Shown: positions 20,261-27,578 of the stretch, in pieces
How the letters are laid out: every line of letters starts with the position of its first letter
Position numbering within the stretch: position 1 is the stretch's first letter
From: Candidatus Hydrogenedentota bacterium
GTDB lineage: Bacteria; Hydrogenedentota; Hydrogenedentia; Hydrogenedentales; SLHB01
Direction of reading: 5' to 3'
Assembly: GCA_029262095.1 (NCBI GenBank)
Contig: JAJDAB010000494.1
Span: 1-27,578, forward strand
Length of the DNA: 27,578 nucleotides
Made by a program: the position numbers and the translations under genes
The notes under the pieces: generated by a model
Database searches by the model: none
Seen by the model: only the letters and a program-made list of their open reading frames with translations
What the model was told of the DNA's origin: nothing

Positions 20261-21722
20261 AGTAAACGCCCTTCCGTTGCAGATGCTTCTACGCTCGCAT
20301 CCGGAATGGCTCGCCCTCCCCACGGTTGTAGTGGACCACGATAAACCGCAAGGTGTGATCCAATGGGCCAACGAAAAAGCGCATGCCATGCGGATCCTTC
20401 CTGGAATGCGATATGCGGCAGGTTTAGCTATCGCCCGCGATTTACGCGGGGGCGTGGTTGACGATGCCGAAATCGATGCGGCGGTCGAGTTGGTGAAGCG
20501 GCGTCTGTGGAGTTTCAGCCCGCGGATTGAACTGTCCGACCGCGAACCGGGCGTCTTTTGGTTGGACGCATCCGGGTTGCAGCACATCTATCCGTGCCTC
20601 AACTCCTGGACCAGACAAATCCGCGCCGACCTGCTTGATGTGGGCCTGCACTCATCTATAGCCGTCGGATTCACGCGATTCGGGAGCTACGCGGCCGCCA
20701 AAGCGGTAAGCACATCGATTGTATTTCTGTCCCCGGAAAAAGAGCGCGCACACGTCGATGACGTGCCGATGGATCGGCTTGCGCTCGAATCGTACTTTCG
20801 CGACGCCCTGTACAAGCTAGGTGTGCGTACCGTCGGTGCATTCATTCGATTACCCCCATCCGGTATTCGCAAACGATTCGGAGTGGAAGCCGAAGCGCTT
20901 CACCAACTGGCTCGTGGCGAAGGTTGGACGCCCCTTGAGCCTGTGTCCATCGATGAGCCGGTCGAATGCATCACCGAAATAGAATGGCCCGAACGCGACT
21001 TGGAACGTCTCCTTGATTTAGTTGCGAAATCGTTGCAGAGCATCTTAGCGAAATTGTCCGAACGTCATGAACGGCTGAAAACAATCCGTCTAACGCTACG
21101 GCTCGACGATGGTACGGAGCTAAATGAGGAAGTATCGCCCGCCGCGCCGACCTGGGACGCGCAACAAGTCCTAACGTTACTGCGGTTGCGAATCGAAACC
21201 CTTGCGATATCGGCCGGTGTCGTGGAATTTGAATTACGTGCGGTCGGAATACGGTACTACCATCAGCAGCAAGCGCTATTCCAACAGGCTCCTTTGCAAA
21301 ACATTGAAGCTGCGGAAAAAGCCTTTGCGCGTATTCGCGCGGCATTGGGTCATGATGCCGTCCTTGTGGCACGACTACGCGACGGCCATTTACCGGAGGC
21401 GCGGTACACCTGGGAGCCGTTGGAAACGTTGCGCATCCCGAATCCGAGCACAGTTGCCTGCCGGCCACTGGTGCGGCGGCTATACACGCCACCGGTCGCA
21501 TTACCGCCGTGCGACCGTCACGAACCCGATGGTTGGCTTGTCGCGGGTGTTTCAGAGGGACCGGTCGAGGAAGTCATTGGCCCGCAAAAAATTACCGGTG
21601 GATGGTGGGTGCGTGAAGTGTCGCGAGCCTATCACTATGTACGGACGCGGAGCGGGCGCTGGCTTTGGATTTATTACGACCACTACCGCCGCCGCTGGTA
21701 TCTCCACGGCGAATTGCAATGA
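20238..21722 (+). CDS. imuB: ImuB, catalytically inactive Y-family polymerase-like hub
   Basis: A 494-residue protein. The N-terminus MERTACLEVNALPLQMLLRS is typical for ImuB, and GTG 20238 has GAGGAA seven bases upstream, which decides the start (ATG 20223 is in frame without a site). VVVDHDKPQGVIQWANEKAH, LPGMRYAAGLAIARDL and VGFTRFGSYAAAKAV follow the palm/fingers of Y-family polymerases, but acidic catalytic residues are lost: the first site is E8/N10 and the Asp-Glu pair reads Asp-Ala (FWLDASGL). ImuB is thus a scaffold that binds the sliding clamp, ImuA and DnaE2. A clamp-binding-like QQALF is at 344-348. The C-terminal 100 residues (WWVREVSRAYHYVRTRSGRW) are the usual tail. It is coupled to dnaE2 by ATGA. 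Confidence 0.92.
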   Translation: MERTACLEVNALPLQMLLRSHPEWLALPTVVVDHDKPQGVIQWANEKAHAMRILPGMRYAAGLAIARDLRGGVVDDAEIDAAVELVKRRLWSFSPRIELSDREPGVFWLDASGLQHIYPCLNSWTRQIRADLLDVGLHSSIAVGFTRFGSYAAAKAVSTSIVFLSPEKERAHVDDVPMDRLALESYFRDALYKLGVRTVGAFIRLPPSGIRKRFGVEAEALHQLARGEGWTPLEPVSIDEPVECITEIEWPERDLERLLDLVAKSLQSILAKLSERHERLKTIRLTLRLDDGTELNEEVSPAAPTWDAQQVLTLLRLRIETLAISAGVVEFELRAVGIRYYHQQQALFQQAPLQNIEAAEKAFARIRAALGHDAVLVARLRDGHLPEARYTWEPLETLRIPNPSTVACRPLVRRLYTPPVALPPCDRHEPDGWLVAGVSEGPVEEVIGPQKITGGWWVREVSRAYHYVRTRSGRWLWIYYDHYRRRWYLHGELQ

Positions 21723-24700
21723 CTTGGCCGGACCACACGTCTTATGCACCGCTCTGGTGTAAAAGCGCTTATTCTTTTCTTGAAGGCGCCAGTCATCCAG
21801 ATGAACTCATTGAAGAGGCACATCGGCTTGGGTTGCGGTCGCTGGCGCTGACCGATCGCGACGGCGTATACGGCATCGTTCGTGCCTACAAGAAGGCGCT
21901 AGAACTCGGGGTTCAGTTGATTATCGGTGCCGACGTTTCCATCGAAGACGGAACGAACATCATCCTTCTCGCGGCGAATCGCGGCGGGTATGGAAACCTG
22001 TGCGGTCTACTCTCAAAAGGTCGTCTCCGGTCCTCCAAAGGGATGAGTCGCGTGACGTGGGATGAAATCTGCGGACATGCTGAGGGGCTAATTGCGCTTT
22101 GGGGTGGCAATCGCAGTTTATTGATTGGAGAGCATACTGCGCACTCCGTCACCAGTAACTTGTGCGATGCGTTCGGGGACCGGCTATATGCGCTACTGGC
22201 TCGCCACCGTGTAGCGGCTGAGGAGAATCAAGAACTCCGATTGCGGGAACACATTAAGCGATACGGTCTCAAGACCGTGGCTGGGATGGAAGTGCTCTAC
22301 CACACTCCGGCTCGGCGGGACTTACAGGATGTGCTGACCTGTATCCGCCAAGGCGTGACGTTATCGACTGCGGGTAGGCTCATTCGTCCGAACAATGAAC
22401 ATTCGTTACGCACGCCCCACGGATTCGGCACGTTGTTTGAAGATGACACGGAAGCGATTGAGCGAACGGAGATCATCGCGGAACAATGCTGTTTCTCGCT
22501 CGCGGAAATCAACTACCGATATCCATCCGAGCGGCTTCCATCGGGCCGGACCTCGCGGGATTGGTTGCGTGAACTGACCTTTGCGGGAGCGCGGGAGAGG
22601 TGTGATGGGACGATCTCCGATGACGTGCGCAATCAACTTGAAAAGGAACTGAACCTCATTCACGACTTGGAGTACGAGGGCTACTTCCTCACGATGTACG
22701 AAGTCGTCCGATTTTGCCGCCAGGAATCCATCATGTGCCAGGGCCGGGGTTCGGCGGCGAATTCCGCCGTATGTTACTGCCTTGGCATTACTGCCGTTGA
22801 CCCGGTGCGTATGGGCTTACTCTTCGAGCGTTTTTTGTCGCGGGAGCGGGCGGAACCACCGGACATCGATCTCGACATCGAACATAGCCGCCGTGAAGAG
22901 GTTATCCAACACGTATACACCAAATATGGACGTGGCTATGCGGCGATGGTGGCGAATTTTATCCGGTACCGCGCGCGCTCCGCCATACGCGATGTCGGAA
23001 AAGTACTCGGCTTACCCGCAACGAGCCTAGACCGTATCGCCCGTATGTTGTCGCACTACGAATTTCCATCGAAGGAAACCGCGCGGCAAGCGGGCTTCAA
23101 TCCGGAGAATCCGGCGCATACTAATCTGTTTCGCCTTGCCAGAGAGATTGAGGATTTTCCGCGACACCTGTCTATCCATCCAGGCGGTTTTCTCTTGGGT
23201 CACGAACGCATCGACACTTTAGTTCCGGTCGAAAACGCCACCATGCCGGACCGGACCGTCATTCAATGGGACAAAGAAGACGTTGAGGATTTGGGACTCT
23301 TTAAGGTCGATCTGTTGGGGCTTGGCGCGCTGAACGTAGTCCATCGCACGTTTGACCTTATTAGCGAACATACGGACAAGCATATTGCTTTGACGGATAT
23401 TCCGGCGGACGATAAATCAACTTTCAAGATGATCCAACAGGGGGATACCGTCGGCGTGTTTCAGATCGAAAGCCGCGCACAAATGGCGATGCTGCCCCGT
23501 CTATTACCGAAGAACTATTACGACCTCGTTATCGAAGTGAGCATCGTTCGCCCGGGCCCCATTACTGGTGGGATGGTCCATCCGTATCTGCGCAGGCGGA
23601 ATGGCGAGGAGGATGTAGACTATCCTCACCCTTCATTGGAGCCTATCCTCAAAAAGACGTTGGGGATTCCGCTGTTTCAGGAACAAGTAATGCAACTCGC
23701 TGTGGTCGCCGCAGATTACACGCCGGGCGAAGCGGATCAACTCCGGCGGGATATGGCCGCGTGGCGAAAGTGTGGACGAATCGAGCGCCACCGAGAACGT
23801 CTAATCTCTCGCATGACGGCGAAAGGTATAGAACGGAAGTTTGCCGAACGCGTGTTTGAACAGATTCGAGGCTTTGGAGAATACGGGTTTCCAGAAAGTC
23901 ACGCCGCGAGCTTTGCGCTAATAGCGTATGCGACGGCGTGGCTAAAGTGCCATTACCCTGCGAGTTATCTGTGCGCCATGCTGAACGCGCAACCAATGGG
24001 TTTCTACAGTCCGTCTACTCTTGTCGAGGATACGAAGCGCCACGGCGTAACGGTGCTTCCAGTGGACGTACGCCACAGCGAATGGCAATGTTCGTTGAAA
24101 CTAGCGACGGGAAGTGGCGAGGGCTTCGCGGTTCGAATGGGATTGCGGTACGTCAAGGGTTTCCGAGAGCACGTTGCAGAGTCCGTTGTCACGGCGCGTC
24201 AAGCGGGCACATACATATCCATACACGATTTCGTCGTTCGCACAAAGCTTGCGGAGGGCGACGCCGTGCGATTGGCCGACGCCGGTGCATTCCAAGGATT
24301 TAACGAACGTAGAGACGCGCTATGGAGTGCGCTAGGCATTGTCGCGAATAGGGGCGAAGAACTAAACCTTGGCGATGCGGAACCCGTAACAAATTTCGAC
24401 CCATTGAACCCGCTCGAAGAAATCGATTGGGATTATACTTTCACCAGCCACAGTACGCGCGGTCATCCGCTGACGACGTTACGGAAGCAACTGCGGAAAC
24501 GCGGGCTGCCCGATGCGGATGCTTTGCGTAATATGAAAAATGGGTCGCGCGTTCGTTACGCAGGACTGGTCATTTGCCGGCAACGCCCAGGCACCGCAAA
24601 AGGCGTCGTCTTTATGACACTGGAAGATGAGACCGGTTTTGTTAACATTGTGATTTGGGAAAAGGTCTTTAAGCGCTACGAACTACTCGGAAAAACACAA

Positions 24701-24826
24701 TCGTTTCTGGGCGTCACGGGTAAACTGCAATCTGAATCCGGCGTCGTCCACCTCGTCGCTGAGAAACTTTGGGAACCCGACGTATCACTAGATGCTACGG
24801 AAACACGAAGCCGCGATTTTCACTGA
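21719..24826 (+). CDS. dnaE2: DnaE2, error-prone DNA polymerase III alpha-type
   Basis: A 1035-residue C-family polymerase that extends DNA past lesions in the ImuA-ImuB-DnaE2 complex. Domains in order: PHP (about 1-200), polymerase palm with PPDIDLDIE (D382, D384) and KVDLLGLGAL (D531), CQGRGSAANSAVCYCLGI, fingers with RPGPITGGMVHPYLRRRNGE, a helix-hairpin region, and a C-terminal OB fold (RVRYAGLVICRQRP, VFMTLEDETGFVNIVIW). Polymerase residues are intact. In the PHP domain the usual metal ligands are replaced (LWCKS for L-H-x-H-S, TDRDG for TDHDG), so no proofreading is expected, as in other DnaE2. The start overlaps the imuB stop as ATGA. Length fits the family. It ends 12 bp from the convergent integrase gene with no terminator visible between. 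Confidence 0.95.
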   Translation: MTWPDHTSYAPLWCKSAYSFLEGASHPDELIEEAHRLGLRSLALTDRDGVYGIVRAYKKALELGVQLIIGADVSIEDGTNIILLAANRGGYGNLCGLLSKGRLRSSKGMSRVTWDEICGHAEGLIALWGGNRSLLIGEHTAHSVTSNLCDAFGDRLYALLARHRVAAEENQELRLREHIKRYGLKTVAGMEVLYHTPARRDLQDVLTCIRQGVTLSTAGRLIRPNNEHSLRTPHGFGTLFEDDTEAIERTEIIAEQCCFSLAEINYRYPSERLPSGRTSRDWLRELTFAGARERCDGTISDDVRNQLEKELNLIHDLEYEGYFLTMYEVVRFCRQESIMCQGRGSAANSAVCYCLGITAVDPVRMGLLFERFLSRERAEPPDIDLDIEHSRREEVIQHVYTKYGRGYAAMVANFIRYRARSAIRDVGKVLGLPATSLDRIARMLSHYEFPSKETARQAGFNPENPAHTNLFRLAREIEDFPRHLSIHPGGFLLGHERIDTLVPVENATMPDRTVIQWDKEDVEDLGLFKVDLLGLGALNVVHRTFDLISEHTDKHIALTDIPADDKSTFKMIQQGDTVGVFQIESRAQMAMLPRLLPKNYYDLVIEVSIVRPGPITGGMVHPYLRRRNGEEDVDYPHPSLEPILKKTLGIPLFQEQVMQLAVVAADYTPGEADQLRRDMAAWRKCGRIERHRERLISRMTAKGIERKFAERVFEQIRGFGEYGFPESHAASFALIAYATAWLKCHYPASYLCAMLNAQPMGFYSPSTLVEDTKRHGVTVLPVDVRHSEWQCSLKLATGSGEGFAVRMGLRYVKGFREHVAESVVTARQAGTYISIHDFVVRTKLAEGDAVRLADAGAFQGFNERRDALWSALGIVANRGEELNLGDAEPVTNFDPLNPLEEIDWDYTFTSHSTRGHPLTTLRKQLRKRGLPDADALRNMKNGSRVRYAGLVICRQRPGTAKGVVFMTLEDETGFVNIVIWEKVFKRYELLGKTQSFLGVTGKLQSESGVVHLVAEKLWEPDVSLDATETRSRDFH

Positions 24827-24838
24827 AGAATGACTCCA

Positions 24839-26008
24839 TCACCCAATCTCCCGCGCCACCGCAATAGCTTTCTCTGCATCGAGTTCTGCGTAGACCTCCG
24901 TAACCTTCGCGCTCGAATGCCCAAGAATCACCTGTGCCCGGTCCAGCCCGAACCTCTCTCGAATCTCAGTCGCGGCCGTGTGTCGCAATTGGTGTGGTGT
25001 CCACTTCGGGATACCATCTGACTCGCACGCTCTCCTGATCGCTTGGCGATAAGACGAGGCCGTGTACACTTCGCCGACGCGGCGCGAAGTCTTTCGTGGT
25101 GACGCTGGCTGATTCCCGCGCCGATGTCCGTTCGCCCTCAACGCGGCCTCCGCAATCGCTTCCCTCGGCGAAAACAGATACGCATCGACAGACCGGTCCT
25201 GCATAAACTCGCGCAGCACAGTTTGCGCACGCGGCCCGAAATAAAGTATTCGAGGCCGGGCTTGGCCGTCGGAGCCATCGCGGTAGTCCGTCTTGTGCCC
25301 GGAGATTCGCGCTTTCCACACGTCTTCCTTGACGTCGATATCAACGGCGCGAAGCCTCAATAGTTCCCCGCCGCGCGCCCCGGTAAATCGCTGCAGCTGA
25401 ATGAGCGCCCATATCTGTCGGGAGACAAGTGGCTTTACGGCATCGATAGAAGCGGTGTCTACCGGGCCGACTTTTCGAGACTCCTTAGCGGCGGATCGTC
25501 CGCGGCGAAGACCCTCGACCGTACTGAGCGGCTGATAGACGGCGAACGGAATCATTTCCTCTGCCACGGCCCACTTGAACCCCCGCTTCACGATCGAAGT
25601 GTACTGATTTACGGTGTTTCTGGAGAGCCCTTGGTCGACCCAGGACGCACGCACGGCTTTCAAGGCCTTCGGTCCAAAGTCTGCGGCCATCGTGCTGCCG
25701 TAGAGCCGGTGCGTGTCCCGGAGAGCCGTCTGCACGTTTGAAAGCGTCGAAGTGGGCCGACCGCCTGAATCCACGTAATGCGATTCGGCATGATCGAGGT
25801 AGGCTGACAGTAACTCGGTCACGGCCAGGTTCGACTCTTTGACCAGTGGCCGACAGTTGTTGGCCATCCACTCCGCGATCGTCTTTCGATAGCGCTGCTC
25901 GGTAGCTTCTGTGCTGTGTTTACCGAGATAGACTTGTTCGCCGTTCAAGCGAACATACGCTTGTCCTGTGGCCTTGTGAATGCAGAGAGCGGGGATGTGT
26001 TTTGGCAT
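24839..26008 (-). CDS. int: Tyrosine-type phage integrase
   Basis: A 389-residue site-specific recombinase. The N-terminus (PKHIPALCIHKATGQAYVRL, VYLGKHSTEATEQRYRKTI) is the short beta-strand arm-binding region seen in many Planctomycetota integrases. A core-binding SAM-like domain spans about 60-165, and the catalytic domain follows with R212 (FTGARGGELLRLR), K239, H339 and R342 (HQLRHTAATE), H364 (LGHSS) and nucleophile Y373 (VYAEL), all present. ATG 26008 is chosen because GGGAGGA lies eight bases upstream. Its promoter end carries a 24-bp perfect palindrome. The tRNA-Val gene 118 bp upstream is the presumed attachment site. Confidence 0.95.
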   Translation of the reverse strand: MPKHIPALCIHKATGQAYVRLNGEQVYLGKHSTEATEQRYRKTIAEWMANNCRPLVKESNLAVTELLSAYLDHAESHYVDSGGRPTSTLSNVQTALRDTHRLYGSTMAADFGPKALKAVRASWVDQGLSRNTVNQYTSIVKRGFKWAVAEEMIPFAVYQPLSTVEGLRRGRSAAKESRKVGPVDTASIDAVKPLVSRQIWALIQLQRFTGARGGELLRLRAVDIDVKEDVWKARISGHKTDYRDGSDGQARPRILYFGPRAQTVLREFMQDRSVDAYLFSPREAIAEAALRANGHRRGNQPASPRKTSRRVGEVYTASSYRQAIRRACESDGIPKWTPHQLRHTAATEIRERFGLDRAQVILGHSSAKVTEVYAELDAEKAIAVAREIG

Positions 26009-26029
26009 TGGCGCGATCCTCCCGAATGC

Positions 26030-26053
26030 AAAAAGTGTAGTACTACACTTTTT
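26030..26053. promoter_or_regulatory. Perfect 24-bp palindrome in front of the integrase gene
   Basis: A run of five A, GTGTAGTACTACAC, then five T forms a perfect dyad centred on GTAC, 21 bp before the integrase start. It is a strong operator candidate for a dimeric repressor controlling integrase. With its flanking A and T tracts it could instead act as a weak bidirectional terminator or as an integrase arm site. It does not resemble O1 (AACCTATAGGTT), so a different protein would bind it. Confidence 0.55.
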
Positions 26054-26074
26054 TGACAATGGGTTATGACCGCG

Positions 26075-26089
26075 CCGCCGCGTTGGCGG
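26075..26089 (-). terminator. Small GC-rich hairpin between tRNA-Val and integrase
   Basis: CCGCC and GGCGG pair across a five-base loop, about 37 bp after the tRNA 3' end in the direction of tRNA transcription. There is no T run, so termination is possible but weak. It lies on the phage side of the junction. Confidence 0.3.
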
Positions 26090-26125
26090 GTTTCCCTAAG
26101 TGCAGGAATCAGTCTAGTTTACAAA

Positions 26126-26165
26126 TGGTGGGCGATACTGGACTTGAACCAGTGACCTCCTGCAT
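26126..26165. other. Presumed prophage attachment site in the 3' half of tRNA-Val
   Basis: Phage tyrosine integrases commonly use tRNA 3' ends, and the integrase gene lies directly beside this one. The core should be a direct repeat of part of this segment at the other prophage end, which is outside the window, so its length cannot be defined here. Confidence 0.55.
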
Positions 26166-26202
26166 GTCAAGCAGGCACTCTAACCACCTGAGCTAATCGC
26201 CC
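26126..26202 (-). tRNA. tRNA-Val (anticodon GAC), CCA encoded
   Basis: On the minus strand a 7-bp acceptor stem (GGGCGAT with ATCGCCC), a D arm with AGCTCAGGTGGTTAGAG, an anticodon stem CCTGC/GCAGG around the loop TTGACAT (anticodon GAC, reading GUC), and a T arm with GGTTCAAGTCC give a full cloverleaf of 74 nt. The terminal CCA is encoded (26126-26128). The gene is intact, so integration has kept or restored its 3' end. Confidence 0.95.
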
Positions 26203-26257
26203 ACGAAAAGCGGATGAATAGGCTATCAAACGCTTGGTATTCAGTCAATCACGTGCG

Positions 26258-26998
26258 CTATTCAGCCTCGATTTCGAAACGGATGACAACCTCTTTCCGG
26301 ATGAGGTCGTCTTGCATTCCGGTGTCTTCGATACCCCATTGGAATCGGTCGATGGAGAATTCAGATATCGACGTTAATACACCGTCTTCCATCGTGACCG
26401 TGGCGGGAAACGCAATGCCCTTGGTCACGCCGTGCATTTCGAGGTTGCCGGTGATTGTGTAGCCGTCGGCTGACTTTTCGATTCCCGTGGACATGAACTT
26501 CGATTCGGGAAATTCGTCGACTTCGAAAAAGCGTTTGCCGATCAACGTTTCGGTTAATACCGAGTTATCGGAGAACAAAGACGTCATGTCGATGTCGATG
26601 GTGATTTGGGCGGTCTCGAATGTCCCGTCTGTCATGATTACATTGCCGACGAAGTCGACGAAGCCGCCGGAGTGGGAGCCAGTGACCTTTGAGCCTTCGA
26701 ATGTGATCATGGAATTGTCGGTGAACGCAAGGTCCATCGGCTCGGCCACGGGTGCGGGCTCGGGTGCTGGTTCCGGATCCGGCTCGGGTTCAGGCGCGGG
26801 CGCAGGTTCCTCGGTCATCGGTTCCGAAGCCGGTTCTGATGGCTCGGCCGGCGCGGGGTCCGGTGCAGGCGCCGGTTCTTCAATGGGCACCGCCTCGGTG
26901 ACCGTGGCGGTTGGTACGTTGTCCGCGGGGTTCTCGCACGAGGCGGACATGGCCATGATGATGACCAAGAGTCCAATCCAAGAAATCACTTGTTTCAT
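26258..26998 (-). CDS. YceI-family lipoprotein with Pro/Glu/Ala-rich linker
   Basis: A 246-residue exported protein of the host chromosome. ATG 26998 (GGAG eight bases upstream) gives MKQVISWIGLLVIIMAMSAS followed by Cys, a lipoprotein signal with the acylated cysteine at about 21. A low-complexity Pro/Ala/Glu linker (about 35-90, PAPEPEPDPEPAPEP) spaces it from the membrane. The YceI domain follows (about 95-246): NSMITFEGSKVTGSHSGGF, TIDIDMTSLFSD, FFEVDEFPESKFMSTGIE and GNLEMHGVTKGIAFPATV. YceI proteins are lipocalin-like barrels that bind isoprenoid-type lipids in the periplasm. The gene stands alone, divergent from the acetyltransferase. Confidence 0.9.
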   Translation of the reverse strand: MKQVISWIGLLVIIMAMSASCENPADNVPTATVTEAVPIEEPAPAPDPAPAEPSEPASEPMTEEPAPAPEPEPDPEPAPEPAPVAEPMDLAFTDNSMITFEGSKVTGSHSGGFVDFVGNVIMTDGTFETAQITIDIDMTSLFSDNSVLTETLIGKRFFEVDEFPESKFMSTGIEKSADGYTITGNLEMHGVTKGIAFPATVTMEDGVLTSISEFSIDRFQWGIEDTGMQDDLIRKEVVIRFEIEAE

Positions 26999-27100
26999 AG
27001 TTTCTACTCCAACCGGGCACACCGGGTTTGCGTCATGGCGACTGATGAGCCTGATATTATGGCACGCGGCGGCACGCTCGGCAAGGAGGAGAAACACGCG

Positions 27101-27578
27101 ATGGCGACGCTCTATTTACAAACGGAACGGCTCGATCTTCGCGCGTTCACAGACAATGATGCCGAGCTTTTGTATGCGCTCGATAGCGATCCGGAGGTGA
27201 TGCGATTTATCTCGGATGGATCGCCGACACCGATGCATGTCGTTCGAGATGAAGTTCTGCCGATGTTGATGGGCGAGTATGCGAGTGCGGGGATACTCGG
27301 GGCGTGGGCGGCGATTGAGCGGGAGACGGATGATTTTCTGGGTTGGTTTCATCTTCGTCCGTTTGGCGATGATCCGCGCGTTTTGGAGCTTGGATACCGG
27401 TTTGTTCGGCGCGCTTGGGGTCGGGGCTTGGCCACCGAAGGTTCGTTAGCTTTGGTTGCGAAGGGATTCGATGCGCTTGGTGCTGACCGTATCGTCGCGA
27501 AGACGATGCAGGCGAATCGCGGATCGCAGCGTGTGATGGAGAAGGCAGGGCTGTCCTACGACTCGGCGTTTGTCGAGG
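27101..27578 (+). CDS. GNAT-family acetyltransferase (RimJ/RimL type), cut by window end
   Basis: The frame starts at ATG 27101, with AAGGAGG about ten bases upstream, and is open to the right edge (159 residues seen). MATLYLQTERLDLRAFTDND is the usual RimJ/RimL opening. ELGYRFVRRAWGRGLATEGS is the acetyl-CoA pyrophosphate-binding motif A (R-x-x-G-x-G/A type), and VAKTMQANRGSQRVMEKAGL is the C-terminal motif B. It would acetylate an amine on a protein N-terminus, ribosomal protein or small molecule; the substrate is not predictable. It is a host gene divergent from the YceI-like gene, with both promoters expected in 26999-27100. Confidence 0.9.
   Translation, partial: MATLYLQTERLDLRAFTDNDAELLYALDSDPEVMRFISDGSPTPMHVVRDEVLPMLMGEYASAGILGAWAAIERETDDFLGWFHLRPFGDDPRVLELGYRFVRRAWGRGLATEGSLALVAKGFDALGADRIVAKTMQANRGSQRVMEKAGLSYDSAFVE

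Larger units (their letters stand above)
1..26128. mobile_element. Prophage, right-hand part (left end outside window)
   Basis: Seen: portal, both terminase subunits, YqaJ exonuclease, RusA, Dam-type methyltransferase, a Cro-like switch and a tyrosine integrase lie in one block ending at a tRNA-Val gene. Leftward genes are packed with 1-10 bp overlaps, as in tailed-phage operons. Genes right of the tRNA are of ordinary chromosomal type. Inferred: integration at the 3' end of tRNA-Val, with the switch at 15518-15660 separating a leftward lytic operon from rightward lysogenic and carried genes. Capsid, tail and lysis genes are not in the window, so intactness cannot be judged. Confidence 0.9.

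Noticed and set aside
21665..21718. Upstream extension of dnaE2 into imuB
   Set aside because: ATG 21719 overlaps the imuB stop as ATGA and gives the normal PHP-domain opening. The extra 18 residues are out-of-frame imuB.
26030..26053. The integrase palindrome as a simple terminator
   Set aside because: The A and T flanks fit, but the stem is short and AT-rich once a loop is allowed, and it lies just before a start codon. An operator or arm site fits better, so termination is kept only as an alternative.
26487..27200. 237-residue Gly/Ser-rich plus-strand frame opposite the YceI gene
   Set aside because: It is the antisense of the Pro/Glu/Ala linker and barrel of the YceI lipoprotein, which has a signal peptide, ribosome site and family motifs.
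1..27578. CRISPR array, insertion sequence or rRNA
   Set aside because: No regularly spaced repeats, transposase motifs, terminal inverted repeats or rRNA-like stretches were seen.

Overview
The window is the right-hand part of a prophage plus about 1.4 kb of flanking host chromosome. The boundary is set by a tRNA-Val gene (26126-26202, minus) with a tyrosine integrase beside it. Everything to the left is phage or phage-carried; everything to the right (a YceI-like lipoprotein and a GNAT acetyltransferase) looks chromosomal. The left end of the prophage, with capsid, tail and lysis genes, lies outside the window, which stops inside the portal gene. The host is a Gram-negative-type bacterium of moderately high GC. 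A CPHCGKKLDIPDQYAG-type zinc ribbon, a DUF1580-like helix-turn-helix protein and the integrase N-terminus are all styles I associate with Planctomycetota or close relatives. That placement is an inference, not a proof.

Leftward (lytic) operon, 15517 down to 1. A Cro-like XRE protein opens a compact operon of about 25 genes, driven by a near-consensus promoter (TTGACA, 17 bp, TATATT) with a perfect palindromic operator inside it. Most neighbours are joined by ATGA, TGATG or TAATG overlaps. In order of transcription it carries small unknown genes, a YqaJ exonuclease with a likely annealing partner, a Dam-type methyltransferase, a replication-initiator-like protein, DNA-binding proteins, a beta-class DNA methyltransferase, RusA, a Gp37/Gp68 protein, coiled-coil proteins, a HerA/DUF87 ATPase, small and large terminase, and the portal. 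An interval at 14290-14652 interrupts it. It has no convincing protein but a dense set of hairpins, and is probably a structured RNA.

Rightward (lysogenic) side, 15660 to 24826. A short unknown protein sits beside the switch. A coupled operon follows: membrane-anchored zinc-ribbon protein, small helical protein, pentapeptide-repeat/TIR protein and 41-aa membrane protein. This looks like a carried defence or superinfection-exclusion module. Next come a frameshifted small gene and a ClpX-type zinc-finger protein whose ribosome binding site is buried in a strong leader hairpin.

The last cassette is imuA-imuB-dnaE2, the SOS mutagenesis complex, read from a near-consensus promoter whose spacer and -10 are overlapped by a CTG-N10-CAG LexA-type box. 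It meets the leftward integrase gene tail to tail. The most notable point is that a complete, apparently damage-inducible translesion mutasome is carried inside a prophage, between its immunity region and its integrase.
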